Positions 52,450-61,487 of a stretch of DNA of 64,000 nucleotides are shown one piece after another. The DNA comes from an uncultured Chloroflexota bacterium (GTDB taxonomy: Bacteria; Chloroflexota; Dehalococcoidia; CAUJGQ01): NCBI GenBank assembly GCA_937879875.1, contig CALFMN010000244.1, positions 1-64,000 of the forward strand. Reading direction: 5' to 3'. A program made the translations under genes and the position numbers. The notes beneath the pieces are model-generated. The model did not search any database. It was not told the DNA's origin and was given only the letters and a program-made list of their open reading frames with translations. How positions within the stretch are numbered: position 1 is the first letter of the stretch; each line of letters begins with the position of its first letter.

Positions 52450-53157
52450 CTACTGCTGCGCTGCCTGCGCCTTTTGGTCCAGCAGGTCGATCAGCGGTTG
52501 CAGAGCGTCGAGCGAGGCCTTGTCGGGCAGGAAGAACTCGCCCACGCCGAGGATGATGCGTCCGCGCCGCCAGGCGATCGAGTAGCCGATCTGGCCGTTG
52601 CCGGTCACCTGAATCGCGAACGACTGCTCGCCGAGCGGCTGCGGCAGCGTGATCTCCTGGTACTGTGTCCCAGCCGCCGGGCGCGGATACTGGTCGAAAT
52701 ACTGCTTCGCGCCGGCCGCGTCCTTCCACACGTCGATGGTAACGCCGGCGCCTCCCGGGCTGTCGGGCGTCGTGATCTGCCGCAGGTAGCCGCCGAGCCG
52801 GCCCGTCGTGTTCATCAGGTCGAGCACGGCCGCCGGATTTTCGAAGCCGCTCACCGCGGCCTCGTTCGGCTGATAGGCCTCGAATTGACCGAAGCCGAAG
52901 CCCGGCGACCTGCCGCCCGGCTTCGGCCGCACCTGCTCGGTGATATCGGTCACGGCCTTCGGCGGCGCTCCCGGCGGCTCCAGGGAGACGCCCGGCGTCG
53001 GGCTGCCGCGTTGCGCCTGCGCGGGCGCGGCCGTCTGTGCAGGCGGCGCCGTCGGCCCGGCTGCGGTGGGCGACGTGGCCTTTTTGTTGTTCGAGCCTCC
53101 GCACGCGGCCAGTGCCAGCAGCGCGGCGGGAACGACGAGGATCACGAGCCGGCGCAT
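52450..53157 (-). CDS. lipoprotein, paralogue of the next one
   Basis: 235 residues. Lipobox LALAAC (Cys19), a Pro/Ala/Thr-rich linker to about 60, then a domain with 'FENPAAVLDLMNTTGRLGGYLRQI', 'GVTIDVWKDAAGAKQYFDQYPRP', 'LPQPLGEQSFAIQV' and 'IAWRRGRIILGVGE'. The neighbouring lipoprotein at 53345-54256 has the same elements in the same order, so they are tandem paralogues. They lie outside the membrane; ligand unknown. ATG at 53155-53157, with ggggag upstream. Confidence 0.75.
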   Translation of the reverse strand: MRRLVILVVPAALLALAACGGSNNKKATSPTAAGPTAPPAQTAAPAQAQRGSPTPGVSLEPPGAPPKAVTDITEQVRPKPGGRSPGFGFGQFEAYQPNEAAVSGFENPAAVLDLMNTTGRLGGYLRQITTPDSPGGAGVTIDVWKDAAGAKQYFDQYPRPAAGTQYQEITLPQPLGEQSFAIQVTGNGQIGYSIAWRRGRIILGVGEFFLPDKASLDALQPLIDLLDQKAQAAQQ

Positions 53158-53344
53158 GGAACTCCCCGGCGCGAACAGCACGCCATCCAGCAGGATAGCC
53201 GTGGCCGCCTGTGAGGAACAGCGCGCCGAACAGCCCAACTCCCCGGACCGCTCGACGCCCGCTCGCCCCTTCCCTCCCATACTGCCGATCGCAAGCGACA
53301 GATCTCCCATCGTTTGTGTGTGGGAGAGCAGGGGGAGTGGATTA

Positions 53345-54256
53345 CTATGGCCCCTGCGCCGCCTGCGCCTTCGCATCGAGGATGGCCGCGATCTGCAGCA
53401 GGTGGTCCAGCGCCGCCTGCCCCGAGGCCGGCTCGCCCACACCCAGCACCACGCGCCCGCGCCGCCAGGCGATCGACGTACCGCTGCCCGCGCCGATCGC
53501 GTACTGATAGGCGGTGCTCTGGTCGCCGAGCGGCGATGGCAGCGTAAACTGCTGCGGCTTCACCTCGGCGGGCGGGCTGGGGAACTGGTCGAAGTAGGCT
53601 TTCGCGCCCGCCTCGTCCTGCCAGATCTCGATCGAGACGCCGATGCCCGAGGAACTGTCGGGCGAGTTGATCTGCTGGACGAAGCCGTCGAGCCGGCCGG
53701 TGTCGTTGAACAGCTTCAGCACCGCCTGCGGGTCGGCATAGCCGTTGATCGCCTGCGCGTTCGCTTCGTGCGCCGAGAGCCCGCCAACGCTGTAGCCGGA
53801 AGGCAGATCCGTGGCGGTCAGCATGATGCGGTCGATCAGGTCGGCGGCCGAGGCGCCGCTGCCGGAGGCTGCCGAAGCCGCCGCGGTCGAGGAGGGTTCC
53901 GCTCCGGCCGGCGCCGCTGCTGCGGCCGTGCCCGCGGCCGTTGCGGAAGGGGCGCGAGTCGGGACGGCTGTGCTGGCGGCCGCAGTCGGACTCGGCGCAG
54001 CAGCAGGTGCAGCAGCGGCGGTCGCGGTTGGACTCCCTCCCGCCACGGCCGGGAAGGGTGTACCGTTGCTGAGAGCGGCGCTCGGCGTGCCGCTGGCGGG
54101 CGTATGGGACGCGGCGGCGGCCGCCTGCGGCGTGCTCGGCGCCGCTGAAGCGGCCGGCGGCGTGGTCTTCGGCTTGTTCGACGAACTGCACGCCGTGCAG
54201 AGCACAAGGGCGCAGAGCGTCGCGGAGCAGGCAAGCTTGAGCAAAACGGTGGTCAC
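53345..54256 (-). CDS. lipoprotein, paralogue of the preceding one
   Basis: 303 residues. Lipobox LCTAC (Cys23), a long Ala/Pro/Thr linker to about residue 135, then 'LTATDLPSGYSVGGLS', 'GRLDGFVQQINSPDSSSGIGVSIEIWQDEAGAKAYFDQFP', 'LPSPLGDQSTAYQY' and 'SIAWRRGRVVLGVGE'. The domain matches that of the downstream lipoprotein segment by segment. Start GTG at 54254-54256. Function unknown; the shared 'IAWRRGR' strand and the 'WxDxAGAKxYFDQ' helix define a family that I cannot name. Confidence 0.75.
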   Translation of the reverse strand: MTTVLLKLACSATLCALVLCTACSSSNKPKTTPPAASAAPSTPQAAAAASHTPASGTPSAALSNGTPFPAVAGGSPTATAAAAPAAAPSPTAAASTAVPTRAPSATAAGTAAAAAPAGAEPSSTAAASAASGSGASAADLIDRIMLTATDLPSGYSVGGLSAHEANAQAINGYADPQAVLKLFNDTGRLDGFVQQINSPDSSSGIGVSIEIWQDEAGAKAYFDQFPSPPAEVKPQQFTLPSPLGDQSTAYQYAIGAGSGTSIAWRRGRVVLGVGEPASGQAALDHLLQIAAILDAKAQAAQGP

Positions 54257-54357
54257 CTCAGCGTGAATGTCGTCACTGCCACGATCAACACCTCGGCAGG
54301 CCGAAACGTTCCACTCCTGGGCGCTGCCGCGTCTCGCCTCCGCCGCGCGGGGCGCCG

Positions 54358-54570
54358 ATGAGCCGCGCCGGCGGGCAGCCCGACCCGCTGCCGCCCGACC
54401 GCCTCGCCATCGAATGCCGCTTTCTGCGCCGCACGATCATCTCCGGCCGGCTGGACGGCCCCGTGGCCACGCTCTGCCAGCACCCGGTGCGCGACGGCTT
54501 CGACTGCGTTGGGCCGTTCATGGAAGACCTGCCCACCGCCTGCCGGCTCTGGGAGCAACGCGGCCGCTGA
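54358..54570 (+). CDS. small hypothetical protein with several Cys
   Basis: 70 residues: 'IECRFLRRTIISGRLDGPVATLCQHPVRDGFDCVGPFMEDLPTACRLWE'. Four cysteines (near 20, 40, 50 and 62) and a strongly patterned sequence suggest a real conserved protein that could bind a metal. The ribosome site is weak. It sits about 90 bases before clpP on the same strand. Function unknown. Confidence 0.45.
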   Translation: MSRAGGQPDPLPPDRLAIECRFLRRTIISGRLDGPVATLCQHPVRDGFDCVGPFMEDLPTACRLWEQRGR

Positions 54571-54660
54571 GGCTGGCGCATGGCATCGTTCGACGCGGCG
54601 GCGCGCGATATACTCAATCTGTAGTTTATCCGTGCCTCCAGGCACGAGGAGCACACCGCC

Positions 54661-55272
54661 ATGACGTACGTTCCCAATCCTGCCGTGATCGAGTCCGACG
54701 GGCGCATCGAGCGCTCGATGGATGTTTTCTCCCGGCTGCTGCGCGACCGCATTATCTACCTCGGCACGCCGATCGACGATTCGGTGGCGAATCTGATCAT
54801 CGGCCAGTTGCTGTATCTGGCCAGCGCCGACCCCGACCGCGACATCCAGATGTACATCAACAGCCCCGGCGGCGTGGTCACCGCCGGCCTGGCCATCTAC
54901 GACACGATGCAGCACATCCGCTGCGATGTGTCCACAACCTGCATCGGCCAGGCCGCCAGTATGGGCGCCGTGCTGCTGGCCGCCGGCGCCAAGGGCAAGC
55001 GCTACATCACGCCCAACGCGCAGGTAATGGTGCACCAGGGCAGCGCCGGTTTCAGCGGCGCCACGCCGGACATCATGATCCAGGTCCAGCACCTGGCCGG
55101 CCTGATCGAGCGGCTGAACAACATTCTCGCCAAACACACCGGCCAGCCGATGGAGCGCATCAAGACGGACACCTCCCGCGACTTCTGGATGAACGCCGAC
55201 CAGGTGCTCGAGTACGGTATCTGCGATCAGGTGCTCTCGCCCGCAAAGGAGCTGGCCGCGGTCGGAGCATAG
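54661..55272 (+). CDS. clpP: ATP-dependent Clp protease proteolytic subunit
   Basis: 203 residues, normal ClpP length. Catalytic triad Ser100 in GQAASMGAVL, His125 in VMVHQGSAG and Asp174 in TDTSRDFWM. The loop after the His, HQGSAGF, differs from the common HQPxGG, which may mark a ClpP paralogue. It degrades unfolded or tagged proteins with ClpX, ClpA or ClpC in the cytoplasm. ATG 54661 follows gaggag. A short hairpin (cgtgcc..ggcacg) lies in the leader. A strong hairpin terminator follows. Confidence 0.93.
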   Translation: MTYVPNPAVIESDGRIERSMDVFSRLLRDRIIYLGTPIDDSVANLIIGQLLYLASADPDRDIQMYINSPGGVVTAGLAIYDTMQHIRCDVSTTCIGQAASMGAVLLAAGAKGKRYITPNAQVMVHQGSAGFSGATPDIMIQVQHLAGLIERLNNILAKHTGQPMERIKTDTSRDFWMNADQVLEYGICDQVLSPAKELAAVGA

Positions 55273-55299
55273 TCGCAGCTCAGCGCTTCCTGTACAGAC

Positions 55300-55332
55300 G
55301 ACGGGGGACGGGCGCGATGCCCGTCCCCCGTC
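55300..55332 (+). terminator. hairpin terminator after clpP
   Basis: gacgggggacgggc (55300-55313) pairs perfectly over 14 bp with 55319-55332, loop gcgat. No T-run, but position and stability suit a terminator. Confidence 0.65.
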
Positions 55333-55484
55333 TGCATGGTCGGCGGCGCTCGGCCCTCTATCCCCCGTCCCCTTTCCCCCAATCGTTGCCATCGCGCGGA
55401 GCGCGATCTGGGATGAGGGAAGGGGCGATCGTGCGCAGCACGACTCGGACGGTCTCGGGTTAACCATTCATCGATCGGATCGCT

Positions 55485-57881
55485 TCAGGCTGGATCGCCC
55501 CTCGCCCAGGATTGGGAGAGGGGAAGGGGGTGAGGGCCCGCCGCCCGCATCGCGTTCCAGACCCGCTGCGGTGTCAGCGGCAGATCGATGTGGCGCACAC
55601 CCAGCGGCGCCAGCGCATCCATCACCGCGTTGGCGATCGCCGGCACGCTGCCGATCGTGCCCGCTTCGCCCACGCCCTTGACGCCGAGCGGCGTGCGCGG
55701 CGAGGGCGTGACCGTATGGCCGATCGACATGTGCGGCATATCTTCGCTGTGCGGAATCGCGTAGTCCATGAAGCTGCCGGAAATGAGCTGGCCGTTTTCG
55801 TCGTAGACCACCTCTTCCAGCAGCGCCTGGCCCACCCCCTGCGCGATGCCGCCGTGCACCTGCCCGCGCACGATCAGCGGGTTGATCACCGGACCGCAGT
55901 CGTCTACCCCGTCGAAACGCAGCAGCGACACCGCGCCGGTGTCGCGATCCACTTCGACCATCGCTAAGTACGCGCCGAAGGGGAAGGTCATGCCCTGCGA
56001 GCCGAAGAAGTGCTGCGCTTCGAGGCCGGGCTCGTCGCCGGGCGCGGGCGCGCTGTAGGCGTGCGCGGCCACGCGCTGAAAGGCGAGGCCGCGGTCGGGC
56101 GCGTCGGCCGGCTCGATGCGGCCGTTGCGGAAGACAAGATCGTCTTCGTTCGCCTCGATCATGTTGGCGGCGACGCGGCGCATTTTCGCCTCGATCTCGC
56201 GCAGCGACTGATAGACCGCCGAACCGCCCATCATCATGCTGCGGCTGCCAAAAGTCCCGATGCCCTGCGGCACGATGGCGGTATCGTGCTCGTGCAGCGT
56301 CACCGTGTCGGGATCGACGCCCAGCACTTCGGCCGCGAGCTGCGCGAAGACCGTCTCGTGGCCCTGGCCGTGCGCCGAAACGCCGGTTAACAACTCGACC
56401 GCGCCGCTCTGGTTCACACGCACCGCGCCGTACTCCCAGGCCGCCGCGCCGCCGCCTTCGCTGGCCGCGCCGGGGCCGCAGCTCTCGACGTACGAGCAGA
56501 TGCCGATGCCGACCAGCCGCCCGGCGGCGCGGGCCGCATCGCGCTCGCGCTTGAGCGCGGCGTAATCCACGTTCTCCAGCAGGGTGCTCAGCGCCTTCTC
56601 GTAGTCGCCGCTGTCGTAGAGCAGGCCGGTGGCCGTGCGATACGGGAAGGCGTCGGCGGGAATGAAGTTCTTACGGCGCAGCTCGACCGGGTCCATCGCC
56701 AGCTCGCGCGCCAGCAGATCCATCGCCCGCTCGCAGAAGTAGGTCGCTTCTGGCCGGCCGGCGCCGCGGTAGGCTGCCGTGGGCGACTTGTTGGTCAGCG
56801 CCTCGCTGAGCAGCACGCGGGCAGCGGGAAATTTGTAGACGTTGGTGCAGAGCCGCTGCGTGTTGCCGAACAGGCCGACCGTGCTGGCGTCGCAGGTATG
56901 GCCCAAATCGGCGATGATGCTGAGCTTGAGGCCGAGCAGCGTGCCGTCGCGCCTGGCCGCCAGCTCGATCGTGCCGCTCTGGCCACGGCCGTGGCTGGTG
57001 GTCGTGAACGACTCCATGCGCGTCTCGATCCACTTGACCGGCCGCTCGAAGCGCCGCGCCAGGAACGCGGCGCAGGCTTCTTCGGAGTAGACATTGCCTT
57101 TGGCGCCGAAGCCGCCGCCCATCTCCGGCGCGATCACACGCACGCGTCCTTCGGGAACGCCGGTCATGCGCGAGAGCGTGGCGCGCACGCGGTGCGGCGC
57201 CTGCGAAGTGACCCAGATCGTGAAACGATCGTCCCAGCGATCGTAGCGCGCCAGCACGCCGCGCGTTTCGATCGCGGAGGGCGCGAGGCGGGCGGCCGAC
57301 ATGCGCTGCTTCACGACGATATCCGCCTGCGCGAACGCCGCCTCGATCTCAGCTTCTGAGGCGCCGAACGGCACGCCCCGCAGCACGGCGTTGCCGGGAA
57401 AGTCGTCCCAGAGCTGCGGCGCGCCCGGCGCCAGCGCCGCCTCCGGATCGACCACGGCGGGCAACTCGTCATACTCGACCTCGACCAGGTCGACCGCGTC
57501 CTCCGCGACGTAACGGTCACTCGCCAGCACCGCGGCGACCGACTCGCCCACGCGCCGCACCTTCTCCCGCGCCAGCACGAAGCGGGGCGGCTGCGGCGGA
57601 CCGGGATTCGCCGGGAACGGCGGCGCGAAGTCGGCGGCTTCGGCGCCCGTCACCACGGCGAAGACACCCGGCAAGGCGAGCGCCGCGCTCACGTCGATCG
57701 AAACGATGCGGGCGTGCGCGTGCGGGGAGCGTACGAAAGCGAGGTGCAGCAGATCGGGCAGATGCATGTCGTCGATGTAGGTTGCACTGCCGGTAATCAG
57801 GCGCGGGTCTTCGCGCCGTTTCACCGGCGTTCCGAACCAACGCGCATGCAGAAATGGCCCGGTGCTGTGCTCGTCAGCCAC
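55485..57881 (-). CDS. molybdenum hydroxylase large subunit (xanthine dehydrogenase/CO dehydrogenase-like)
   Basis: 798 residues, the molybdopterin-binding chain of the xanthine oxidase family. Signs: 'EMGGGFGAKGNVYSEEACAA', 'SPTAAYRGAGRPEATYFCER' (the AYRGAGR loop of the non-CO form II group, not AYRCSFR), 'VSAHGQGHETVFAQLAAEVLG' and the catalytic Glu in GVKGVGEAG near the end. The final residues (GPHPLPLSQSWARGDP) come from a low-complexity repeat. Start GTG at 57879-57881 with ggagga upstream. The Fe-S and FAD subunits normally required are not adjacent, so they are elsewhere or absent. Confidence 0.87.
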   Translation of the reverse strand: MADEHSTGPFLHARWFGTPVKRREDPRLITGSATYIDDMHLPDLLHLAFVRSPHAHARIVSIDVSAALALPGVFAVVTGAEAADFAPPFPANPGPPQPPRFVLAREKVRRVGESVAAVLASDRYVAEDAVDLVEVEYDELPAVVDPEAALAPGAPQLWDDFPGNAVLRGVPFGASEAEIEAAFAQADIVVKQRMSAARLAPSAIETRGVLARYDRWDDRFTIWVTSQAPHRVRATLSRMTGVPEGRVRVIAPEMGGGFGAKGNVYSEEACAAFLARRFERPVKWIETRMESFTTTSHGRGQSGTIELAARRDGTLLGLKLSIIADLGHTCDASTVGLFGNTQRLCTNVYKFPAARVLLSEALTNKSPTAAYRGAGRPEATYFCERAMDLLARELAMDPVELRRKNFIPADAFPYRTATGLLYDSGDYEKALSTLLENVDYAALKRERDAARAAGRLVGIGICSYVESCGPGAASEGGGAAAWEYGAVRVNQSGAVELLTGVSAHGQGHETVFAQLAAEVLGVDPDTVTLHEHDTAIVPQGIGTFGSRSMMMGGSAVYQSLREIEAKMRRVAANMIEANEDDLVFRNGRIEPADAPDRGLAFQRVAAHAYSAPAPGDEPGLEAQHFFGSQGMTFPFGAYLAMVEVDRDTGAVSLLRFDGVDDCGPVINPLIVRGQVHGGIAQGVGQALLEEVVYDENGQLISGSFMDYAIPHSEDMPHMSIGHTVTPSPRTPLGVKGVGEAGTIGSVPAIANAVMDALAPLGVRHIDLPLTPQRVWNAMRAAGPHPLPLSQSWARGDPA

Positions 57882-58256
57882 GGTTGGCTTCCTCCCGCGG
57901 GTGGGTGTGGGGCGCTGCCCCGTGCAACTGTACACTGACCAGCAACGATGCGCCGACTGAACACCTAACCCCATCGCGGCTTGCGCCGCGCCTGCCGATC
58001 ACCGTCTTTCCAGGCCACAAGCCCGAACTCGCCGCGGACGTCTTACCTGGCTCTGGCATCACGGCGTCCTGCCGCGGCGTAGTGGACTGCGCTGCGCGGC
58101 TGCGCCGATCGGGCGGCTATCCATAGCGCCAGCCGCGCGCCGGCGGCGCTCGCGCATTGTGCGGGCCGCGACGCGTCTGCTAGCATATTGCCGTAGAAAA
58201 AGAGCGTGAAAAACGAGCCCGACCGCGAGAGCGGGCACCAGAGAGAAGAAAGGCGC
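57882..58256. other. divergent intergenic region before rpsO
   Basis: About 375 bases. It contains the start region of the molybdenum hydroxylase and a candidate rpsO promoter. A degenerate relative of the palindromic repeat (ctaaccccatcgcggcttgcgccgcg) is possible at about 57962-57995. Confidence 0.45.
58157..58186 (+). promoter_or_regulatory. candidate promoter for rpsO-pnp
   Basis: TTGTGC (58157-58162), an 18-base spacer and TAGCAT (58181-58186) with TG one base upstream of the -10 box (extended -10). It is about 70 bases before the rpsO ATG. Only a consensus match by eye. Confidence 0.4.
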
Positions 58257-58523
58257 ATGCTCACCAAGGATAAACGCGAGGAGATTATCTCCTCATACCG
58301 CACGCACGACACGGACACCGGCTCGCCCGAAGTCCAGGTCGCCTTGCTTACGGCGCGCATCACCGAGCTGACCGACCACCTGCGCACGCACAAGAAGGAC
58401 CACCACTCGCGCCGCGGCCTGCTCAAGCTCGTCGGTCAACGCCGCCGTACGCTCGCCTACCTCAACAAGTCGGACGTCGAGCGCTACCGCACCGTCATCG
58501 CCCGGCTGGGCCTCCGCAAATAG
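58257..58523 (+). CDS. rpsO: 30S ribosomal protein S15
   Basis: 88 residues, exact S15 length and pattern: KREEIISSYRTHDTDTGSPEVQVALLTARI, 'HLRTHKKDHHSRRGLLKLVGQRRRTLAYLNKSDVERY'. It binds 16S rRNA early in 30S assembly. ATG 58257 follows agaaagg; an earlier in-frame start adds residues not found in S15. It is followed by pnp, the order conserved in most bacteria; S15 commonly represses its own mRNA. Confidence 0.96.
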   Translation: MLTKDKREEIISSYRTHDTDTGSPEVQVALLTARITELTDHLRTHKKDHHSRRGLLKLVGQRRRTLAYLNKSDVERYRTVIARLGLRK

Positions 58524-58776
58524 GCGCGGGGGCCTTTTCATTTGGAGGCAGTGAGCGCGGGCCGGAGGCAGCCTCGGCTGCGGCTGGCCGGGCAGCCAGC
58601 ATACGTCTGGCGCCGTTGACCATCGCTCACCGATCAGCCTCCGAACGAAGGGCACCCTTCAGCACGGCCTTCGCCGGCCGCGCGCACGCCAACCCACGGC
58701 TCCCAGCGCCGATGCGGCCACTGCTCCCGCGCACACGCGGTCGAGCGCCAATACACAGTAGAAAAGACAAGGACCA

Positions 58777-61062
58777 ATGCCAGACTACGTCGAAACCCAG
58801 ATCAACGGCCGCCCGCTCCTGATCGAGACGGGCACGCTCGCCCAACAGGCCGGCGGCTCCGTCAGCGTGCGCTACGGCGACACCGTGGTGCTCGTCACCG
58901 CTACCGCCAGCCCGCAGCCGCGCCCGCTCGACTTCTTCCCCCTGACCGTGGACTACGAAGAGCGGCTCTATGCCGCCGGCAAGATTCCCGGCAGTTTCTT
59001 CCGCCGCGAAGGCCGCCCCGGCACCGAGGCGATCCTCGCCGCCCGCCTGACGGACCGGCCGATTCGCCCGCTCTTTCCCAACGGCTTCCGCAACGACGTG
59101 CAGGTAATCATCACCGTGCTCTCGGCCGATCAGGAGAACGACCCGGACGTGCTCGGCACGATCGGCGCCTCCGCCGCGCTGATGATCTCCAACATCCCCT
59201 TCGACGGCCCGATCAGCAGCGTGCGCGTCGGCCGCGTGGACGGCAGGTTCGTCGCCCTGCCCACGTACAGCGAGCTGCAAAAGAGCGATCTCGACCTCGT
59301 GGTGGCGGGCACGCGCGACGCGATCATGATGGTCGAGTGCGGCTCACAAGAAGTCTCAGAGGACGACATGGTGGCGGCGATCCGCTTCGGCGACGAGGTC
59401 AACAAGCAGATCATCGCCGTGCAGGAAGAGCTGATCGCCCGCAACGGCAAGCCGAAGATGGAGGTCGCGGTCAAGCAGGTTGACCCAGAGGTCGCCGGCG
59501 CCGTACGCGCCTACCTCGCGGACAAGATCGGCCCGGCGCTGGGCGGCGCGTCCAAAGAGGCGCAGCGCGAGGCCGAGGACCGCGCCCGCGACGATGTGCT
59601 GGAGCATTTCGCCGAGCAGTACGACAAGGACGCCGTGCTCTCCGTCTTCGAGTCGATGCTCAAAGACGGTGTGCGCAACGCGATCATCGACGAGGCGCGC
59701 CGCCCCGATGGCCGCGCCCTCACCGAGATTCGCCCGCTGAGCTGCGCCGTGGGCATCCTGCCGCGTACGCACGGCACCGGCCTCTTCCAGCGCGGCGAGA
59801 CGCAGATCCTGACGATCGCCACGCTCGGTGGCGTGGGCGAGGTGCAGAAGATCGACAGCCTCTCGCAGGAAGAGACCAAGCGCTACATGCACCACTACAA
59901 CTTTCCGCCGTTCTCCGTGGGTGAGGTGCGGCGCGTGGGCTCGCCCGGCCGGCGCGAGATCGGCCACGGCGCCCTGGCCGAGCGGGCGCTGCTGCCGGTG
60001 ATTCCGCCGGTGGAAGAGTTCCCCTACACGTTGCGGCTCGTCTCCGAGACGCTCGGCTCGAACGGCAGCAGCTCGATGGGCAGCGTCTGCGGCAGCACGC
60101 TGGCGCTGATGGACGCGGGCGTGCCGCTGCGCAAGCCGGTGGCCGGCGTGGCGATGGGCCTGGTGATGCGCGATGACGGCAAGTACACCGTGCTCACCGA
60201 TATCGCCGGCATCGAAGACCATCTGGGCGACATGGACTTCAAAGTCGCCGGCACCAAAGACGGCATCACCGCGCTGCAAATGGACATCAAGGTCAAGGGC
60301 ATTACGCCGGAGATCATGGAGAAAGCGCTGGCGCAGGCCAAAGACGGCCGCATGTTCATCATGAACGCGATGTTAGAAACGATTCCCGAGCCGCGCGCCG
60401 AGATGTCGCCCTACGCGCCGCGCATGTACACGATCCGCATCAACCCGGAGAAGATCGGCGCGGTGATCGGCCCCGGCGGCAAGACGATCCGCTCGATTAT
60501 CGAAGCGACCAAGGCCACGATCGACATCGAGGACGACGGCAAGGTCTTCATCGGCTCGGCCAACGAGGAGGGCGCCCGCAAGGCGATCCAGATGGTCGAG
60601 GGGCTGACCAAAGAGGTCGAGGTCGGCCAGGTCTACACGGGCAAGGTCACGCGCATCATGCCCTTCGGCGCCTTCGTGGAGATTCTGCCGAACAAGGACG
60701 GCCTGGTCCACATCTCCGAGTTGGCCGACCACCGCGTGGAGCGCGTCGAAGACGAGGTCAACATCGGCGACGAAGTGACCGTCGTGGTCAGCGAGATCGA
60801 CCACATGGGCCGCATCAACCTCTCGCGCCGTGCCTTATTGGACGGCAGCCGCAACGGCGCCGGCGAGGGCGAAGGCGAAGATATGGAGGGCCGGCGCGGC
60901 GGCTCGCTGATGGGCGGGCGCGGCAGGCCGGGCGGCGGCCGTCCCGGCGGCTTCGGCGGTCGCGGCCCCGGTGGACCCGGCGGCGGCCCGCCGCGGCGCG
61001 GCCCGGGTGGTCCCGGCGGCGGCTTCGGCGGCCCCGGCAATGGCGGCCCGCGCCGCCGCTAA
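58777..61062 (+). CDS. pnp: polyribonucleotide nucleotidyltransferase
   Basis: 761 residues. Domains: first RNase PH core (about 1-150), helical linker, second RNase PH core (about 310-540) with 'RPDGRALTEIRPLSC' and the active-site 'DFKVAGTKDGITALQMDIK', KH domain with 'IGAVIGPGGKTIRSI' (about 560), S1 domain 'GQVYTGKVTRIMPFGAFVEILPNKDGLVHISELA' (about 620-690). The last 60 residues are a Gly/Arg/Pro-rich tail longer than in most PNPases and likely RNA-binding. The enzyme degrades RNA 3'-5' using phosphate. Linked to rpsO, 253 bases downstream; a hairpin follows the stop. Confidence 0.96.
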   Translation: MPDYVETQINGRPLLIETGTLAQQAGGSVSVRYGDTVVLVTATASPQPRPLDFFPLTVDYEERLYAAGKIPGSFFRREGRPGTEAILAARLTDRPIRPLFPNGFRNDVQVIITVLSADQENDPDVLGTIGASAALMISNIPFDGPISSVRVGRVDGRFVALPTYSELQKSDLDLVVAGTRDAIMMVECGSQEVSEDDMVAAIRFGDEVNKQIIAVQEELIARNGKPKMEVAVKQVDPEVAGAVRAYLADKIGPALGGASKEAQREAEDRARDDVLEHFAEQYDKDAVLSVFESMLKDGVRNAIIDEARRPDGRALTEIRPLSCAVGILPRTHGTGLFQRGETQILTIATLGGVGEVQKIDSLSQEETKRYMHHYNFPPFSVGEVRRVGSPGRREIGHGALAERALLPVIPPVEEFPYTLRLVSETLGSNGSSSMGSVCGSTLALMDAGVPLRKPVAGVAMGLVMRDDGKYTVLTDIAGIEDHLGDMDFKVAGTKDGITALQMDIKVKGITPEIMEKALAQAKDGRMFIMNAMLETIPEPRAEMSPYAPRMYTIRINPEKIGAVIGPGGKTIRSIIEATKATIDIEDDGKVFIGSANEEGARKAIQMVEGLTKEVEVGQVYTGKVTRIMPFGAFVEILPNKDGLVHISELADHRVERVEDEVNIGDEVTVVVSEIDHMGRINLSRRALLDGSRNGAGEGEGEDMEGRRGGSLMGGRGRPGGGRPGGFGGRGPGGPGGGPPRRGPGGPGGGFGGPGNGGPRRR

Positions 61063-61090
61063 GCGGCGTTGCGCGTGCAGACTTGCTCCC

Positions 61091-61120
61091 GGCGGGCCGT
61101 CGCTCTGGTGACGGCCCGCC
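61091..61120 (+). terminator. hairpin terminator after pnp
   Basis: ggcgggccgtc pairs perfectly with gacggcccgcc over 11 bp with an 8-base loop, 29 bases after the pnp stop. No T-run follows. Confidence 0.65.
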
Positions 61121-61172
61121 GATCTGCTTGCCCTGCATTGCTACAATCAAGAGACAGCGCGGCGGTGAAACG

Positions 61173-61481
61173 ATGACCACGAGCACACCGATCGATATCG
61201 GTACGCTGATCTACTCGCGCCCCGATCTGCATTCCGGCAAGCCCTGCCTCACCGGCACGGGCATGACGGTGCATGCCGTCGCCGGAATGTATCTGGCCGG
61301 AATGAGCGCCGAGCAAATCCAGTCCGAGTTTCCCGATCTGGACCTCACCCTCTTCTATGCGGCGATCACCTACTACCTCGCGAATCGGACCCGGATCGAC
61401 ACCGAGCTGGCAGAGGAACAGGCGCTCGCCGAGGAACTCGCGGCCCGCTACCCGCAAGGGTGGCGCCGCGAGAATATGTAG
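61173..61481 (+). CDS. DUF433 antitoxin, copy 1
   Basis: 102 residues: 'DIGTLIYSRPDLHSGKPCLTGTGMTVHAVAGMYLAGMSAEQIQSEFPDLDLTLFYAAITYYLANRTRID'. DUF433 proteins have a helix-turn-helix and serve as antitoxins of PIN-like DUF5615 toxins. ATG 61173 follows gcggtgaaacg. The toxin starts six bases after the stop. A near-identical second copy follows the toxin (61849). Confidence 0.85.
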   Translation: MTTSTPIDIGTLIYSRPDLHSGKPCLTGTGMTVHAVAGMYLAGMSAEQIQSEFPDLDLTLFYAAITYYLANRTRIDTELAEEQALAEELAARYPQGWRRENM

Positions 61482-61487
61482 CGCCGG

